This document shows positions 11,230 to 19,759 of a stretch of 64,000 nt of DNA, one piece after another. Every line of letters begins with the position of its first letter. Within the stretch, counting starts at the first letter, position 1. This stretch comes from Photobacterium swingsii (GTDB taxonomy: Bacteria; Pseudomonadota; Gammaproteobacteria; Enterobacterales; Vibrionaceae), in NCBI RefSeq assembly GCF_024346715.1, contig NZ_AP024853.1, forward strand, positions 1,550,001 to 1,614,000. The letters are read 5' to 3'. Under the pieces are notes generated by a model. That model was not told the DNA's origin, did not search any database, and saw nothing but the letters and a program-made list of their open reading frames with translations. Position numbers and translations under genes: made by a program.

Positions 11230-12195
11230 TTATGATTGCCCTTTTTGTTGTCCAAGCTGCTGAAGTAAAGGTAAAGCGGCATTAAGGCTATACAAGGGAA
11301 TGGCCAATGAGTTCGCGAGCGTTTTGATTAACGCTTGCTGATGCTGAAATTGGTTCCCTAATTGCTCTCGGGTCGTCGCAGCGGCAAAGTTAAGCCAAAC
11401 AGATTGAGTTTGATCTGCCACTTGCTCTGTCCCACGAAATGCCGTGATGCCTTGCTCTAAGGGATCATGGATCTGCACAAATTGAATACGATTATGGTGA
11501 CGCAATCGGCTCAGAGACTGTTTGTCATCTGCTTTTAGTGAATGAAAATCACTGACAATTATGATTTCACTGCCTTTGGGACATAAATGGCTGAGATGAC
11601 GGAGTGCCTCAGAAAAGAGGATATTGGGTTGAGTATCCGCTTCGTTGACTTCATGAGTATGCGTATTGATGTGTGCTTGGCTAGCAATCAATTGATTAAT
11701 TACACGCAAAGCACCTTGTTGACGGCCTGTTGGCTTTATTTCATGCAGCGTTTTACCGTTATAAACAATCGCCCCTATGCGATCTTGTTCTTTGATAGTG
11801 AGCCAGCAAAGCAGGCTGGCAAAATGCGCAGCCTGAACCGATTTCAACATAAGCTGCGAGCCAAACTGCATACTGCTACTGAGATCTATCAATAACATAA
11901 CAGGTTGCTCACGTTCTTCCGTGAATAGCTTGGTATGTGTTTTCCCCGTACGTGCAGTGACACGCCAATCTATAGCGCGAATATCATCGCCAGCCTGATA
12001 GGGGCGCACTTCTGAGAAATTCATCCCACGCCCCTTTTGGCGGCTGGTATGTTTACCGTTTAAGTGCGACCAAATACTTTGCGCAGGCGGTAACCAACGT
12101 ACAGCTTGATCTTTGTATTGCAAAAGTTCAGCAAGGCAGAGGCGGATGCCGTCACTGTGTGGCGGTAACGTGGTGTGCGGTGTTGCTAACGTCAT
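11230..12195 (-). CDS. DUF58 domain protein (VWA-like, Bat operon)
   Basis: A 321-aa soluble protein with the DUF58 signature (FSEVRPYQAGDDIRAIDWR, followed by RTGKTHTKLFTEEREQP) leading into a VWA-like fold with LLIDLSSSMQFGS and EIIIVSDFHSL. Such proteins accompany MoxR AAA+ ATPases and are thought to be substrates or adaptors of them. It overlaps the upstream moxR stop by 4 bases. Its first 20 residues are unremarkable and no signal peptide is present, so it is cytoplasmic. Confidence 0.85.
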   Translation of the reverse strand: MTLATPHTTLPPHSDGIRLCLAELLQYKDQAVRWLPPAQSIWSHLNGKHTSRQKGRGMNFSEVRPYQAGDDIRAIDWRVTARTGKTHTKLFTEEREQPVMLLIDLSSSMQFGSQLMLKSVQAAHFASLLCWLTIKEQDRIGAIVYNGKTLHEIKPTGRQQGALRVINQLIASQAHINTHTHEVNEADTQPNILFSEALRHLSHLCPKGSEIIIVSDFHSLKADDKQSLSRLRHHNRIQFVQIHDPLEQGITAFRGTEQVADQTQSVWLNFAAATTREQLGNQFQHQQALIKTLANSLAIPLYSLNAALPLLQQLGQQKGQS

Positions 12196-13148
12196 ACGCT
12201 GGCAACCTGTTCAATTAAGGTTGCAATAATAGTGTCTGGTTTAACGCTTTCAGCTTGAGCTTCATAACTGAGCAATAAGCGATGGCGCAAAACAGGGTAG
12301 GCCATGAGTTGAACGTCTTCAGGTGTAACAAAATCACGGCCACTTAACCAAGCATGAGCACGGGCGCAGCGATCTAAAGCGAGCGTTGCACGCGGGCTAA
12401 CGCCCATTTGAAGCCAGTTATTGAGTTGCTCGCTATAACGTTCTGGCTGACGTGTCGCCATGATTAAGCGAATAATATAGTGCTCAATGTCTTCGGCCAT
12501 GTACGTGTTCAGCACGGCTTGTCGAGCTTCAAAGATGGTGTCTTTTGTGACATGAACCGCTTCAGGTTTTTCAAGTCCTTGGGCTTCACCACGGTTAAGA
12601 CGAAGAATATCAAGTTCGCTGGCTTCACTAGGGTAGTCAACGTTTAATTGCAGTAAGAAGCGATCAAGTTGTGCTTCGGGTAATGGGTACGTACCTTCTT
12701 GCTCAATGGGGTTTTGCGTTGCCATTACTAAAAAAAGATCGGGCAGTGGGTAGGTGTTACGGCCTGCTGTGATTTGCTTTTCTGCCATGGCTTCTAGCAT
12801 TGCAGCTTGTACTTTTGCTGGTGCGCGGTTTATTTCATCGGCAAGGACGAGCGCATTAAAAATAGGACCCGGTTGAAACGTAAATTCCCCTGTTTCTGGG
12901 CGGAAAATATCAGTGCCTGTTAAATCGGCAGGCAGAAGATCGGGTGTAAATTGAATTCGATGAAAATCACCCTCAATGCAGTCTGACAATACTTTTACTG
13001 CACGTGTTTTTGCTAGTCCTGGAGGGCCTTCAACCAAAATATGTCCATCAGCTAGTAGGGCGATAAGTAGCTGTTTCACTAAGGCGGGTTGACCGATTAC
13101 TTGGCTTTCTAAGTATGTATTAAGGCGTTGAAATGTATCTGCTAGCAT
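12192..13148 (-). CDS. MoxR-family AAA+ ATPase
   Basis: A 318-aa MoxR ATPase with Walker A (EGPPGLAKTR), Walker B (LVLADEINRAPAKVQ), sensor 1 (MATQNPIEQEGTYPLPEAQ) and the C-terminal lid (GVSPRATLALDRCARAHAW). It starts the six-gene Bat operon. MoxR proteins act as chaperones that mature or activate VWA-containing partners, here presumably BatA/BatB through the DUF58 protein (family knowledge plus inference). The promoter must lie in the 840-base gap upstream. Confidence 0.9.
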   Translation of the reverse strand: MLADTFQRLNTYLESQVIGQPALVKQLLIALLADGHILVEGPPGLAKTRAVKVLSDCIEGDFHRIQFTPDLLPADLTGTDIFRPETGEFTFQPGPIFNALVLADEINRAPAKVQAAMLEAMAEKQITAGRNTYPLPDLFLVMATQNPIEQEGTYPLPEAQLDRFLLQLNVDYPSEASELDILRLNRGEAQGLEKPEAVHVTKDTIFEARQAVLNTYMAEDIEHYIIRLIMATRQPERYSEQLNNWLQMGVSPRATLALDRCARAHAWLSGRDFVTPEDVQLMAYPVLRHRLLLSYEAQAESVKPDTIIATLIEQVASV

Positions 13149-13987
13149 GGAGTAGATTGTCCTTGTTGATAGACAAAATAGGTTTAATACCTGATATGAC
13201 TAAATAAAACGAAATTAGTTCGAGATAAATAAACAGAATTAAACACTTTAAATCTTCTTTCTATGCTTTGTCTAACGCTTCATTTTTCTTTCAGATCATG
13301 TTTCATCACTATCAAGCATCCCTCCAACTTAACCTTTACGACAAGCCTGTTAGAAAGAACAGATATTTATTGTTTCAAGCTCGGGAACATGATCACTACC
13401 CCTGTATATCGTAGGCTTTTAGTTATGTAACAGCCGTTAGAAATCAATCTAAAAAATATGATTTATAGAGATGCCTCCCTTGAATTAAGTGATTTTGGTT
13501 TGATGGTTAATCTTTTTTGGGTGCTGGGTTTCTCGTGAGCTGTTTTAAGTTGTTGGGGATCATCCTATATGCATGATTATTTTTAGCGTAGATAGCAGCC
13601 CCGTTTTTCACAGTATAAAGAATAGCTTAACTATCATTCAGAACGCACTTTGCCTAAATATACCTGATAAGAAAACGACATATTAAAAATCACGTAACAT
13701 TACTGTTGTTATTGATAGATATAATAAGTGTGATTCTATTCAGGTATATTGGTACGACCATTCATGCTGTGTGTTGATAACTATATGACTCTGTGTTCTT
13801 ATAATAAATATGCAATAAATTTATCACGGAAGTGTATTTAAACAACTCTAGGATATTGGCAAGTTCAGATAAAACGTAAACACCATTTTGGTTGGCAGAA
13901 ATACACCTAATATTGGCGTGCGAGTTTTATTTTACTTGTATATCAGTAGTGTGTGTTCTCATTAAGGGAAGAAAGGAGTCTGTGTTC
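13149..13987. other. Long AT-rich gap between the moxR and phaB promoters
   Basis: This 839-base region separates the divergent Bat and PHA gene sets and should contain both promoters. It is strongly AT-rich, with no ORF of convincing coding character, no clear terminator and no operator I can name. Just before phaB, AGGAG (13974-13978) is the ribosome site that fixes the phaB start. Confidence 0.4.
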
Positions 13988-14728
13988 ATGGCAAAGAAAG
14001 CATTAGTTACAGGTGCTAAAGGTGGTATTGGTTCATCTATTACGGATGGTTTGGTTGCGGCTGGTTTTCGTGTGATTGCGACATACTTCCCTACAAATGA
14101 AGCGTGTGCAAAGGAATGGTTCAAAGCGAATAATTATTCCGATGAGCAAGTTCGTTTACTTCCGTTGGATGTTACAGATGCTGCATATTGTGAAGAGGCG
14201 CTTGCAACATTATTGCAGGAAGAAGGCAACATAGATGTCTTGGTAAACAATGCAGGTATTACACGAGATACGACGTTTAAACGTATGACTGCACAGCAGT
14301 GGAATGATGTCATTAATACGAACTTAAATAGCCTGTTTAATGTAACACAACCATTGTTTGCATCTATGTGTGAACACGGGAATGCGCGCATTATTAACAT
14401 TACATCAGTGAATGGTCTCAAAGGTCAATTTGGGCAAGCAAACTACTCTGCTGCAAAAGCCGGCATGATTGGATTTACCAAAGCTCTTGCTGCCGAAGGT
14501 GCGCGTTCAGGTGTGACGGTAAATGCAATTGCACCCGGCTATACAGGGACACCTATGGTTGAAGCTATTCGAGAAGAAGTGCTTGATGGAATTAAAGCTG
14601 AAATTCCAATGAAGCGCTTAGCAAAGCCCGAAGAAATTGCCTCTGCTGTTACTTTCTTAGCCAGTGAGCAAGCTGCATATATTACAGGTGAAACCCTGAA
14701 TGTTAACGGTGGCTTGTACATGCACTAA
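13988..14728 (+). CDS. phaB: Acetoacetyl-CoA reductase PhaB
   Basis: A 246-aa short-chain dehydrogenase. The ATG at 13988 is preceded by AGGAG 9 bases upstream; the longer in-frame extension to 13892 is unlikely. Motifs: NADP(H)-binding TGAKGGIG, structural NNAG, catalytic Ser in NITSVNG, the YSAAK catalytic Tyr-Lys pair, and PGYTGTPM. It reduces acetoacetyl-CoA to (R)-3-hydroxybutyryl-CoA, the monomer for polyhydroxybutyrate. It is first in phaB-phaA-phaP-phaC, the order seen in Vibrio (VCA0688-0691 region). Confidence 0.92.
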   Translation: MAKKALVTGAKGGIGSSITDGLVAAGFRVIATYFPTNEACAKEWFKANNYSDEQVRLLPLDVTDAAYCEEALATLLQEEGNIDVLVNNAGITRDTTFKRMTAQQWNDVINTNLNSLFNVTQPLFASMCEHGNARIINITSVNGLKGQFGQANYSAAKAGMIGFTKALAAEGARSGVTVNAIAPGYTGTPMVEAIREEVLDGIKAEIPMKRLAKPEEIASAVTFLASEQAAYITGETLNVNGGLYMH

Positions 14729-14764
14729 TTGTGCATTCTTTTAATGGAATAAAGGAAATTGGAA

Positions 14765-15970
14765 ATGGCAAAAGTATTTATTGTTGCAGCAAAGCGTACC
14801 CCAATTGGTAGCTTTAATGGCGCACTGAAATCTGTTTCTCCTGCACAATTAGGGGCTATAGCAATTAAAGCTGCAATCGAGCAAGCCAATGTTCAACCGG
14901 CGAATCTGGATGAAGTGATTGTTGGTAACGTTGTTGGCGCAGGTCAAGGCATGGGGCCTGGTCGTCAAGCGGCACTCTATGCAGGTGTACCGAACGAAGT
15001 GCCAGCATATAGCTTAAACATGGTGTGCGGTAGTGGTATGAAAACCGTTATGGATGCAGCTGCTCATATTAAAGCAGGGGATGCGGACCTTGTGGTTGCT
15101 GCTGGCGCTGAGAGCATGTCTCAAATTCCGTTTTGTGTGTCGTCGAAAGTTCGCGATGGGCAGAAAATGGGTAATTTGGAAATGACCGACTTACTTATTG
15201 CTGATGGACTAACCGACGTTTTTAATAATTATCATATGGGTGTTACTGCTGAAAACGTAGTTGCGAAAGTCGGGCTGACACGAGAGCAGCAAGATAACTT
15301 TGCTTTAGCTAGCCAACAACGTGCGGTAGCTGCAATTGAGCAAGGGACGTTTAAAGATGAAATTGCACCTGTTGAAGTGACGGTACGTCGTAAGACGTCG
15401 GTTGTTGATACAGATGAATACCCAAAAGCCGATGCGAGTATTGAAGGGTTAGCTAAGCTGCGTCCTGCTTTTAATAAAGAAGGCTCTGTTACTGCGGGTA
15501 ATGCTTCTGGCATCAATGATGGTGGCAGTGCGGTTATTGTTGCTTCTGAAGCGGCAGTAAAAAAATACGGTCTTACCCCGCTTGCTGAGATTCAAAGTTA
15601 TGCGCAAGCAGGTGTTGCCCCTGAAGTAATGGGCTTAGGCCCTGTTCCTGCAGTAATGAAGGCGCTCGAGAAAGCTAACTTGTCGGTTGATCAGGTTGGA
15701 TTGTTTGAGTTCAATGAAGCGTTTGCTGGCCAAGCGCTAGGGGTATTGCATGAGTTAGCGGATGAATTGAATGTGCAAGTAGAAGACATTGCTGAGCGTT
15801 CAAATGTCAATGGTGGTGCGATAGCACTGGGCCACCCATTGGGAGCATCAGGTAACCGAATTATTGTTAGCCTGCTTCATGAAATGCGTCGTCGTAACAC
15901 AGAATATGGTCTTGCAACCTTGTGTGTCGGTGGTGGTATGGGTACTGCCATTGTATTGAAAAGTGTTTAA
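14765..15970 (+). CDS. phaA: Acetyl-CoA acetyltransferase (beta-ketothiolase) PhaA
   Basis: A 401-aa biosynthetic thiolase. ATG 14765 has AGGA about 9 bases upstream; a TTG two codons earlier is less likely. The nucleophilic Cys88 is in NMVCGSGMK, the catalytic His is in GGAIALGHPLGASG, and the second Cys is in TLCVGGGMG. It condenses two acetyl-CoA to acetoacetyl-CoA for PhaB. It lies 36 bases after phaB with no terminator between, so the two are co-transcribed. Confidence 0.92.
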   Translation: MAKVFIVAAKRTPIGSFNGALKSVSPAQLGAIAIKAAIEQANVQPANLDEVIVGNVVGAGQGMGPGRQAALYAGVPNEVPAYSLNMVCGSGMKTVMDAAAHIKAGDADLVVAAGAESMSQIPFCVSSKVRDGQKMGNLEMTDLLIADGLTDVFNNYHMGVTAENVVAKVGLTREQQDNFALASQQRAVAAIEQGTFKDEIAPVEVTVRRKTSVVDTDEYPKADASIEGLAKLRPAFNKEGSVTAGNASGINDGGSAVIVASEAAVKKYGLTPLAEIQSYAQAGVAPEVMGLGPVPAVMKALEKANLSVDQVGLFEFNEAFAGQALGVLHELADELNVQVEDIAERSNVNGGAIALGHPLGASGNRIIVSLLHEMRRRNTEYGLATLCVGGGMGTAIVLKSV

Positions 15971-16053
15971 CCAATGATACGTACGGGTGGATAGCGACAT
16001 GGCATAGTGATGCTTGAAGCCGGCTTATTACTTAATGATTAAGGATACAAAAC

Positions 16054-16404
16054 ATGTATACGGAAATGTTCAAATCGTTCTCAGAGCAAACAGAGAAAAC
16101 ACTGGCACCATACGTGAAATTCAACAAGCTTTTTACTAAGAATGTTGAAGATATTACGGAACTACAATTAGCCGCTGTTCGTGCATACAGCGATCTAGGG
16201 TTATCTCAACTTAAAGCCGTTGGTGAAGTAAAAGATGTTCAATCTTTGACTGCTTTCAATAGTCAGCAACTAGAAACATTGACTAAACTGTCTCAACAGT
16301 TGATGGACGATAGCAATAAGTTTCAGTCTATTGCTCAAGAATTTAAAACAGATGTTGAAGAGCTTGTCGCTGAAAATGTAAAACAAGCAACACCAACAGC
16401 ATAA
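16054..16404 (+). CDS. phaP: Phasin (PHA granule-associated protein)
   Basis: A 116-aa amphipathic helical protein of the phasin_2 type (YVKFNKLFTKNVEDITELQL, ending VEELVAENVKQA). Phasins coat polyhydroxybutyrate granules and control their size and number. Its place between phaA and phaC matches the Vibrio arrangement. It is followed immediately by a strong intrinsic terminator, so phasin transcripts probably exceed phaC transcripts. Confidence 0.88.
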   Translation: MYTEMFKSFSEQTEKTLAPYVKFNKLFTKNVEDITELQLAAVRAYSDLGLSQLKAVGEVKDVQSLTAFNSQQLETLTKLSQQLMDDSNKFQSIAQEFKTDVEELVAENVKQATPTA

Positions 16405-16416
16405 GTGAATGACCGT

Positions 16417-16446
16417 AATGCCGCCTTTTTTAGGCGGCATTTTTAG
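16417..16446 (+). terminator. Intrinsic terminator between phaP and phaC
   Basis: Stem AATGCCGCC / GGCGGCATT with a short T-rich loop and TTTTT after it. It lies within the pha cluster, 12 bases after phaP and 22 before phaC, so it can act as an internal partial terminator. Confidence 0.85.
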
Positions 16447-16467
16447 TCCATAAACGAGGTCATTAAC

Positions 16468-18282
16468 ATGGATCAAAACTTCTTTTCGGACTACTTTGCC
16501 AAGCTCCAAGAAATGAATCAGCTGTGGTGGAAAGAATTGGATTCTGGCAAGGCAGCCATTAACACCCCCCTCAATAAAGCTCTCAATGAAGTTAATCTAG
16601 ATGATGCGACGCAATTGATTGAGAAAGCTGCTGCACAACCTGCCGCGCTTGCAAAAGTGCAGATGAATTGGTGGGAAAATCAAATGAAAATTTGGCAGAA
16701 CATTACCATGACACCCGGTAGTGAAGATGCCGCCGTTAAACCTGCAAAAGATGACAAGCGTTTTAGCGACCCAGCATGGGAAAATGAAGCGTTCTATAAC
16801 TATATTAAGCAATCGTATTTGCTATATAGCAACACGATGCAAGAAAGTATTGATGCCATTGAAGGCTTAGATGACAAAACCAAGGAGCGATTAAGCTTCT
16901 TTTCTCGTCAGGCTATCAATGCGCTTTCGCCTACAAATTTTGTAACGACTAACCCTGAGTTGGTGAAGTTAACCGTTGAAAGTAATGGTGAAAACTTAGT
17001 AAAAGGGATGGAGTTATTACAAGAAGATATTCAAGCTAGTGCTGACGTGCTCAAGATTCGTATGACGAATGACAGTGCCTTTGAACTAGGGACGAATGTT
17101 GCAAACACAGCAGGGGATGTTGTGTTCAAGAATGAGCTGTTTGAGCTGATTCAATATAAGCCCCTGACTGAACAAGTTAATGCTACGCCATTGCTGATTG
17201 TGCCGCCATTTATTAATAAGTACTACATTCTTGACCTGCGTGAAAAGAACTCGATGGTACGCTGGCTGGTGGAACAAGGGCATACAGTATTTATGATGTC
17301 TTGGCGTAACCCTGATGCATCTATGGTGGATGTCGACTTTGAGCACTATGTTTTAGATGGTACGGTGAAAGCGATCGATGCGGTATCTGAAATTACGGGG
17401 CAGAAGCAAATAAATACGGCTGGTTATTGCATTGGTGGTAGCTTATTGGCCTCTACGTTAGCGTATTACTCTGCAAAGCGTATGCGTAACCGCGTGAAGT
17501 CCGCTACTTTCTTTACGACGCTACTCGATTTTTCTCAGCCAGGTGAAATTGGCGCTTACATTAATGATCCTATCATCTCTGCTATTGAGGCGGAGAACCT
17601 AGTAAAAGGGTATATGGATGGGCGTTCATTGAGCGTAACTTTCAGTCTGCTGCGTGAAAATAGCTTGTATTGGAATTATTACATCAATAATTACCTTAAA
17701 GGTAATAGTCCAATCGATTTCGACTTATTGTACTGGAATGGCGATAGTACCAATGTTGCCGCTTCTTGCCATAATACTTTGCTGCGTAAGTTCTATTTAG
17801 AGAATAAATTGGTAGAGCCGAAAGGTGTGCAAATTGGTGGCGTTGATATTGATTTGAGCAAGATTAAAGTGCCTACCTACTTTATCTCGACCATAGAAGA
17901 TCATATCGCCCTGTGGCAGGGGACTTATCGAGGTTCACGCCATTTAAGTGGTAAGTCAACATTTGTTCTAGGTGAATCAGGCCATATTGCAGGTATTGTT
18001 AATCACCCTGCAAAGAATAAGTATGGTTATTGGGTGAATGATGAGCTAGGCGACGACCCTGAAGCTTGGTTGAAAGGCGCTGATCGCCAAGATGGTTCAT
18101 GGTGGACACACTGGGATAAGTGGTTAGATAGTTTTACTGATGCTGAACCTGTCGATGCTCGATCTGTTGGCAGTGATAGCTACCCAGTATTGATGCCAGC
18201 GCCTGGGGTTTATGTAAAGCAAACTTTGCCTGTTGAGCTTGATAACTTAACTGAGCAAACGAAAGAAGCTGAAGCACAATAA
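16468..18282 (+). CDS. phaC: Class I poly(3-hydroxyalkanoate) synthase PhaC
   Basis: A 604-aa polymerase of alpha/beta-hydrolase fold, the usual class I length. The lipase-like box is GYCIGGS with nucleophile Cys321; the other triad residues are Asp478 (STIEDHIALW) and His506 (GESGHIAGIVNHP), close to C319/D480/H508 of Cupriavidus necator. It polymerises (R)-3-hydroxyacyl-CoA into granules in the cytoplasm. Its conserved tail (VLMPAPGVYVKQ) is complete. It stands after an internal terminator and before its own terminator, just upstream of an inserted IS element. Confidence 0.94.
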   Translation: MDQNFFSDYFAKLQEMNQLWWKELDSGKAAINTPLNKALNEVNLDDATQLIEKAAAQPAALAKVQMNWWENQMKIWQNITMTPGSEDAAVKPAKDDKRFSDPAWENEAFYNYIKQSYLLYSNTMQESIDAIEGLDDKTKERLSFFSRQAINALSPTNFVTTNPELVKLTVESNGENLVKGMELLQEDIQASADVLKIRMTNDSAFELGTNVANTAGDVVFKNELFELIQYKPLTEQVNATPLLIVPPFINKYYILDLREKNSMVRWLVEQGHTVFMMSWRNPDASMVDVDFEHYVLDGTVKAIDAVSEITGQKQINTAGYCIGGSLLASTLAYYSAKRMRNRVKSATFFTTLLDFSQPGEIGAYINDPIISAIEAENLVKGYMDGRSLSVTFSLLRENSLYWNYYINNYLKGNSPIDFDLLYWNGDSTNVAASCHNTLLRKFYLENKLVEPKGVQIGGVDIDLSKIKVPTYFISTIEDHIALWQGTYRGSRHLSGKSTFVLGESGHIAGIVNHPAKNKYGYWVNDELGDDPEAWLKGADRQDGSWWTHWDKWLDSFTDAEPVDARSVGSDSYPVLMPAPGVYVKQTLPVELDNLTEQTKEAEAQ

Positions 18283-18341
18283 GTATTAAGCTTAGTTAAA
18301 AGGTTTAATATAAAGTAATAGTGTTTCGAGCTTGAAAAGTA

Positions 18342-18380
18342 AAAAGCCAGTTGAGCGATCAACTGGCTTTCTTATTTTTA
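18342..18380 (+). terminator. Terminator after phaC
   Basis: Perfect stem AAAGCCAGTTGA / TCAACTGGCTTT with a 4-base loop, followed by CTTATTTTTA. The IS element begins 4 bases later, so the insertion left this terminator intact. Confidence 0.88.
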
Positions 18381-18421
18381 TTATTGTCCCGTCCTGAAAT
18401 GTGTTTACACATTGAGGACTA

Positions 18422-18829
18422 ATGATGACCATTCCAAATAAACACTACGTTAAGCGCACTCAGCGTGATTACACACTAGGCTTTAAATTACAGGTTGTAG
18501 ACGCCATCGAAAAAGGCGACATGACCTATAAACAAGCCCAATCAATTTACGGCATACAAGGTCGTTCGACCGTTCTTACTTGGTTAAGAAAGCATGGAAA
18601 ATTGGATTGGACTACCTGTCCAAGGAAGAACACGATGCCAAAATCACCAAGAGCAAATGAAACGCCGGCCCAGAAAATAAAACGACTTGAACAAGAGCTC
18701 GAAGATGAACGCCTTAGATGTCTTCTTCTCAACAGAGTTGTCGATATTCTTGACGCTGAGCATGGGATGTCGCTAAGAAAAAAGTATATAGCGAAGGAGC
18801 AAGAAGCCTTCAAAAAGAGAGGAAAGTAA
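18422..18829 (+). CDS. IS3-family transposase OrfA
   Basis: A 135-aa protein with an N-terminal helix-turn-helix (YTLGFKLQVVDAIEKGDMTY, then IQGRSTVLTWLRKHG). A leucine-zipper-like helix follows (KIKRLEQELEDERLRCLLL) and mediates multimerisation in this family. The 3' end contains A-rich codons (AAA AAG at 18812-18817, and a second A AAG at 18823-18826) where a -1 ribosomal slip would join it to OrfB, giving the full transposase. The start has GAGGAC about 8 bases upstream. Confidence 0.88.
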   Translation: MMTIPNKHYVKRTQRDYTLGFKLQVVDAIEKGDMTYKQAQSIYGIQGRSTVLTWLRKHGKLDWTTCPRKNTMPKSPRANETPAQKIKRLEQELEDERLRCLLLNRVVDILDAEHGMSLRKKYIAKEQEAFKKRGK

Positions 18830-18849
18830 GCTTAAGTAAAGCTTGCTCA

Positions 18850-19665
18850 TTGCTCGATATATCTCGTCAATGTGTCTATCAGAGAGAAAAGCGTGAGGCA
18901 ACTCGTCAGGCTGAGCTTGCTCCTGTGAGAGGAATGGTACTGGAACTAAGACGCTTCATGCCTCGACTAGGAACTCGTAAGCTCTATTTCTTACTGAAAC
19001 CTAAGCTGATAGCCAAGGGAATAAAACTTGGTCGTGATGCTTTGTTTAATTACCTCAGAGAAGAACGCTTACTCGTTAAGCCGAAACGGAGTTACACCAA
19101 AACAACGAACAGCAGGCACTGGATGAAAAAACATCCGAACTTGCTAAAAGAAGTCGTTCCGTCAAAACCAGAAGAGGTTCTGGTGAGCGACATCACTTAT
19201 GTTCAGTCGAGCGAGGGCGTTCACTACTTATCATTAGTTACCGATGCCTTCAGTCGTAAAATTATGGGGTATGAAGTCAGTAATGAAATGAAAGCGAGTG
19301 ATGTTGTGAAGGCTTTAGATATGACGCTAAAGACTCGATGTTATCGTCATGCGACAATCCATCATTCAGATAGAGGACTTCAGTATTGCTCTAGCCTTTA
19401 TCAAGAGAAGCTTAAAAAGCATGGCATAATACCATCAATGACGGATGGATATGACTGTTACCAAAACGCGTTAGCTGAGCGGGTCAATGGTATCCTCAAG
19501 CAAGAGTTCTTGCTTACTCAGTGCAAAGGTCTTAACGAGTTAAAAACGCTTGTTGAAGAGTCTATATATACGTATAACGAAATGAGGCCGCATCTTAGCC
19601 TTGGCATGGATACGCCAAATAAAATGCATGAAAAAAGCCAGCAACTTGCGTTACTGGCTTACTAA
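18850..19665 (+). CDS. IS3-family transposase OrfB (DDE integrase core)
   Basis: The -1 frame of OrfA, open from at least 18811. The coordinates given start at a TTG, but the natural product is probably the OrfAB fusion made by frameshifting. It contains HTH_21 (ELRRFMPRLGTRKLYFLL) and a complete rve catalytic core with D in VSDITYV, D in HHSDRGLQY and E in NALAERVNGILKQEF. The C-terminus (YNEMRPHLSLGMDTPNKMH) is complete. Nothing looks broken. Confidence 0.88.
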   Translation: MLDISRQCVYQREKREATRQAELAPVRGMVLELRRFMPRLGTRKLYFLLKPKLIAKGIKLGRDALFNYLREERLLVKPKRSYTKTTNSRHWMKKHPNLLKEVVPSKPEEVLVSDITYVQSSEGVHYLSLVTDAFSRKIMGYEVSNEMKASDVVKALDMTLKTRCYRHATIHHSDRGLQYCSSLYQEKLKKHGIIPSMTDGYDCYQNALAERVNGILKQEFLLTQCKGLNELKTLVEESIYTYNEMRPHLSLGMDTPNKMHEKSQQLALLAY

Positions 19666-19759
19666 AATCGTCAACGTATTTTAGGACGAGACATATGTAT
19701 GAACTCTCTAAAGCATATCGCTCTTGGGAATGCTTTGTTAAAGGCAGCATTCGGGTTAG

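Larger units (their letters stand above)
18385..19693 (+). mobile_element. Complete IS3-family insertion sequence (1309 bp)
   Basis: The left end begins TGTCCCGTCCTGAAAT and the right end, read on the other strand, begins TGTCTCGTCCTAAAAT. The match continues to about 24 bases with a few differences. The element is flanked by TAT on both sides (18382-18384 and 19694-19696), a 3-bp target duplication. It carries orfA and orfB in a -1 relation, as in IS3-family elements. Both frames are open and the DDE residues are present, so it may be active or recently arrived. It sits harmlessly between the phaC terminator and the next gene. Confidence 0.92.
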
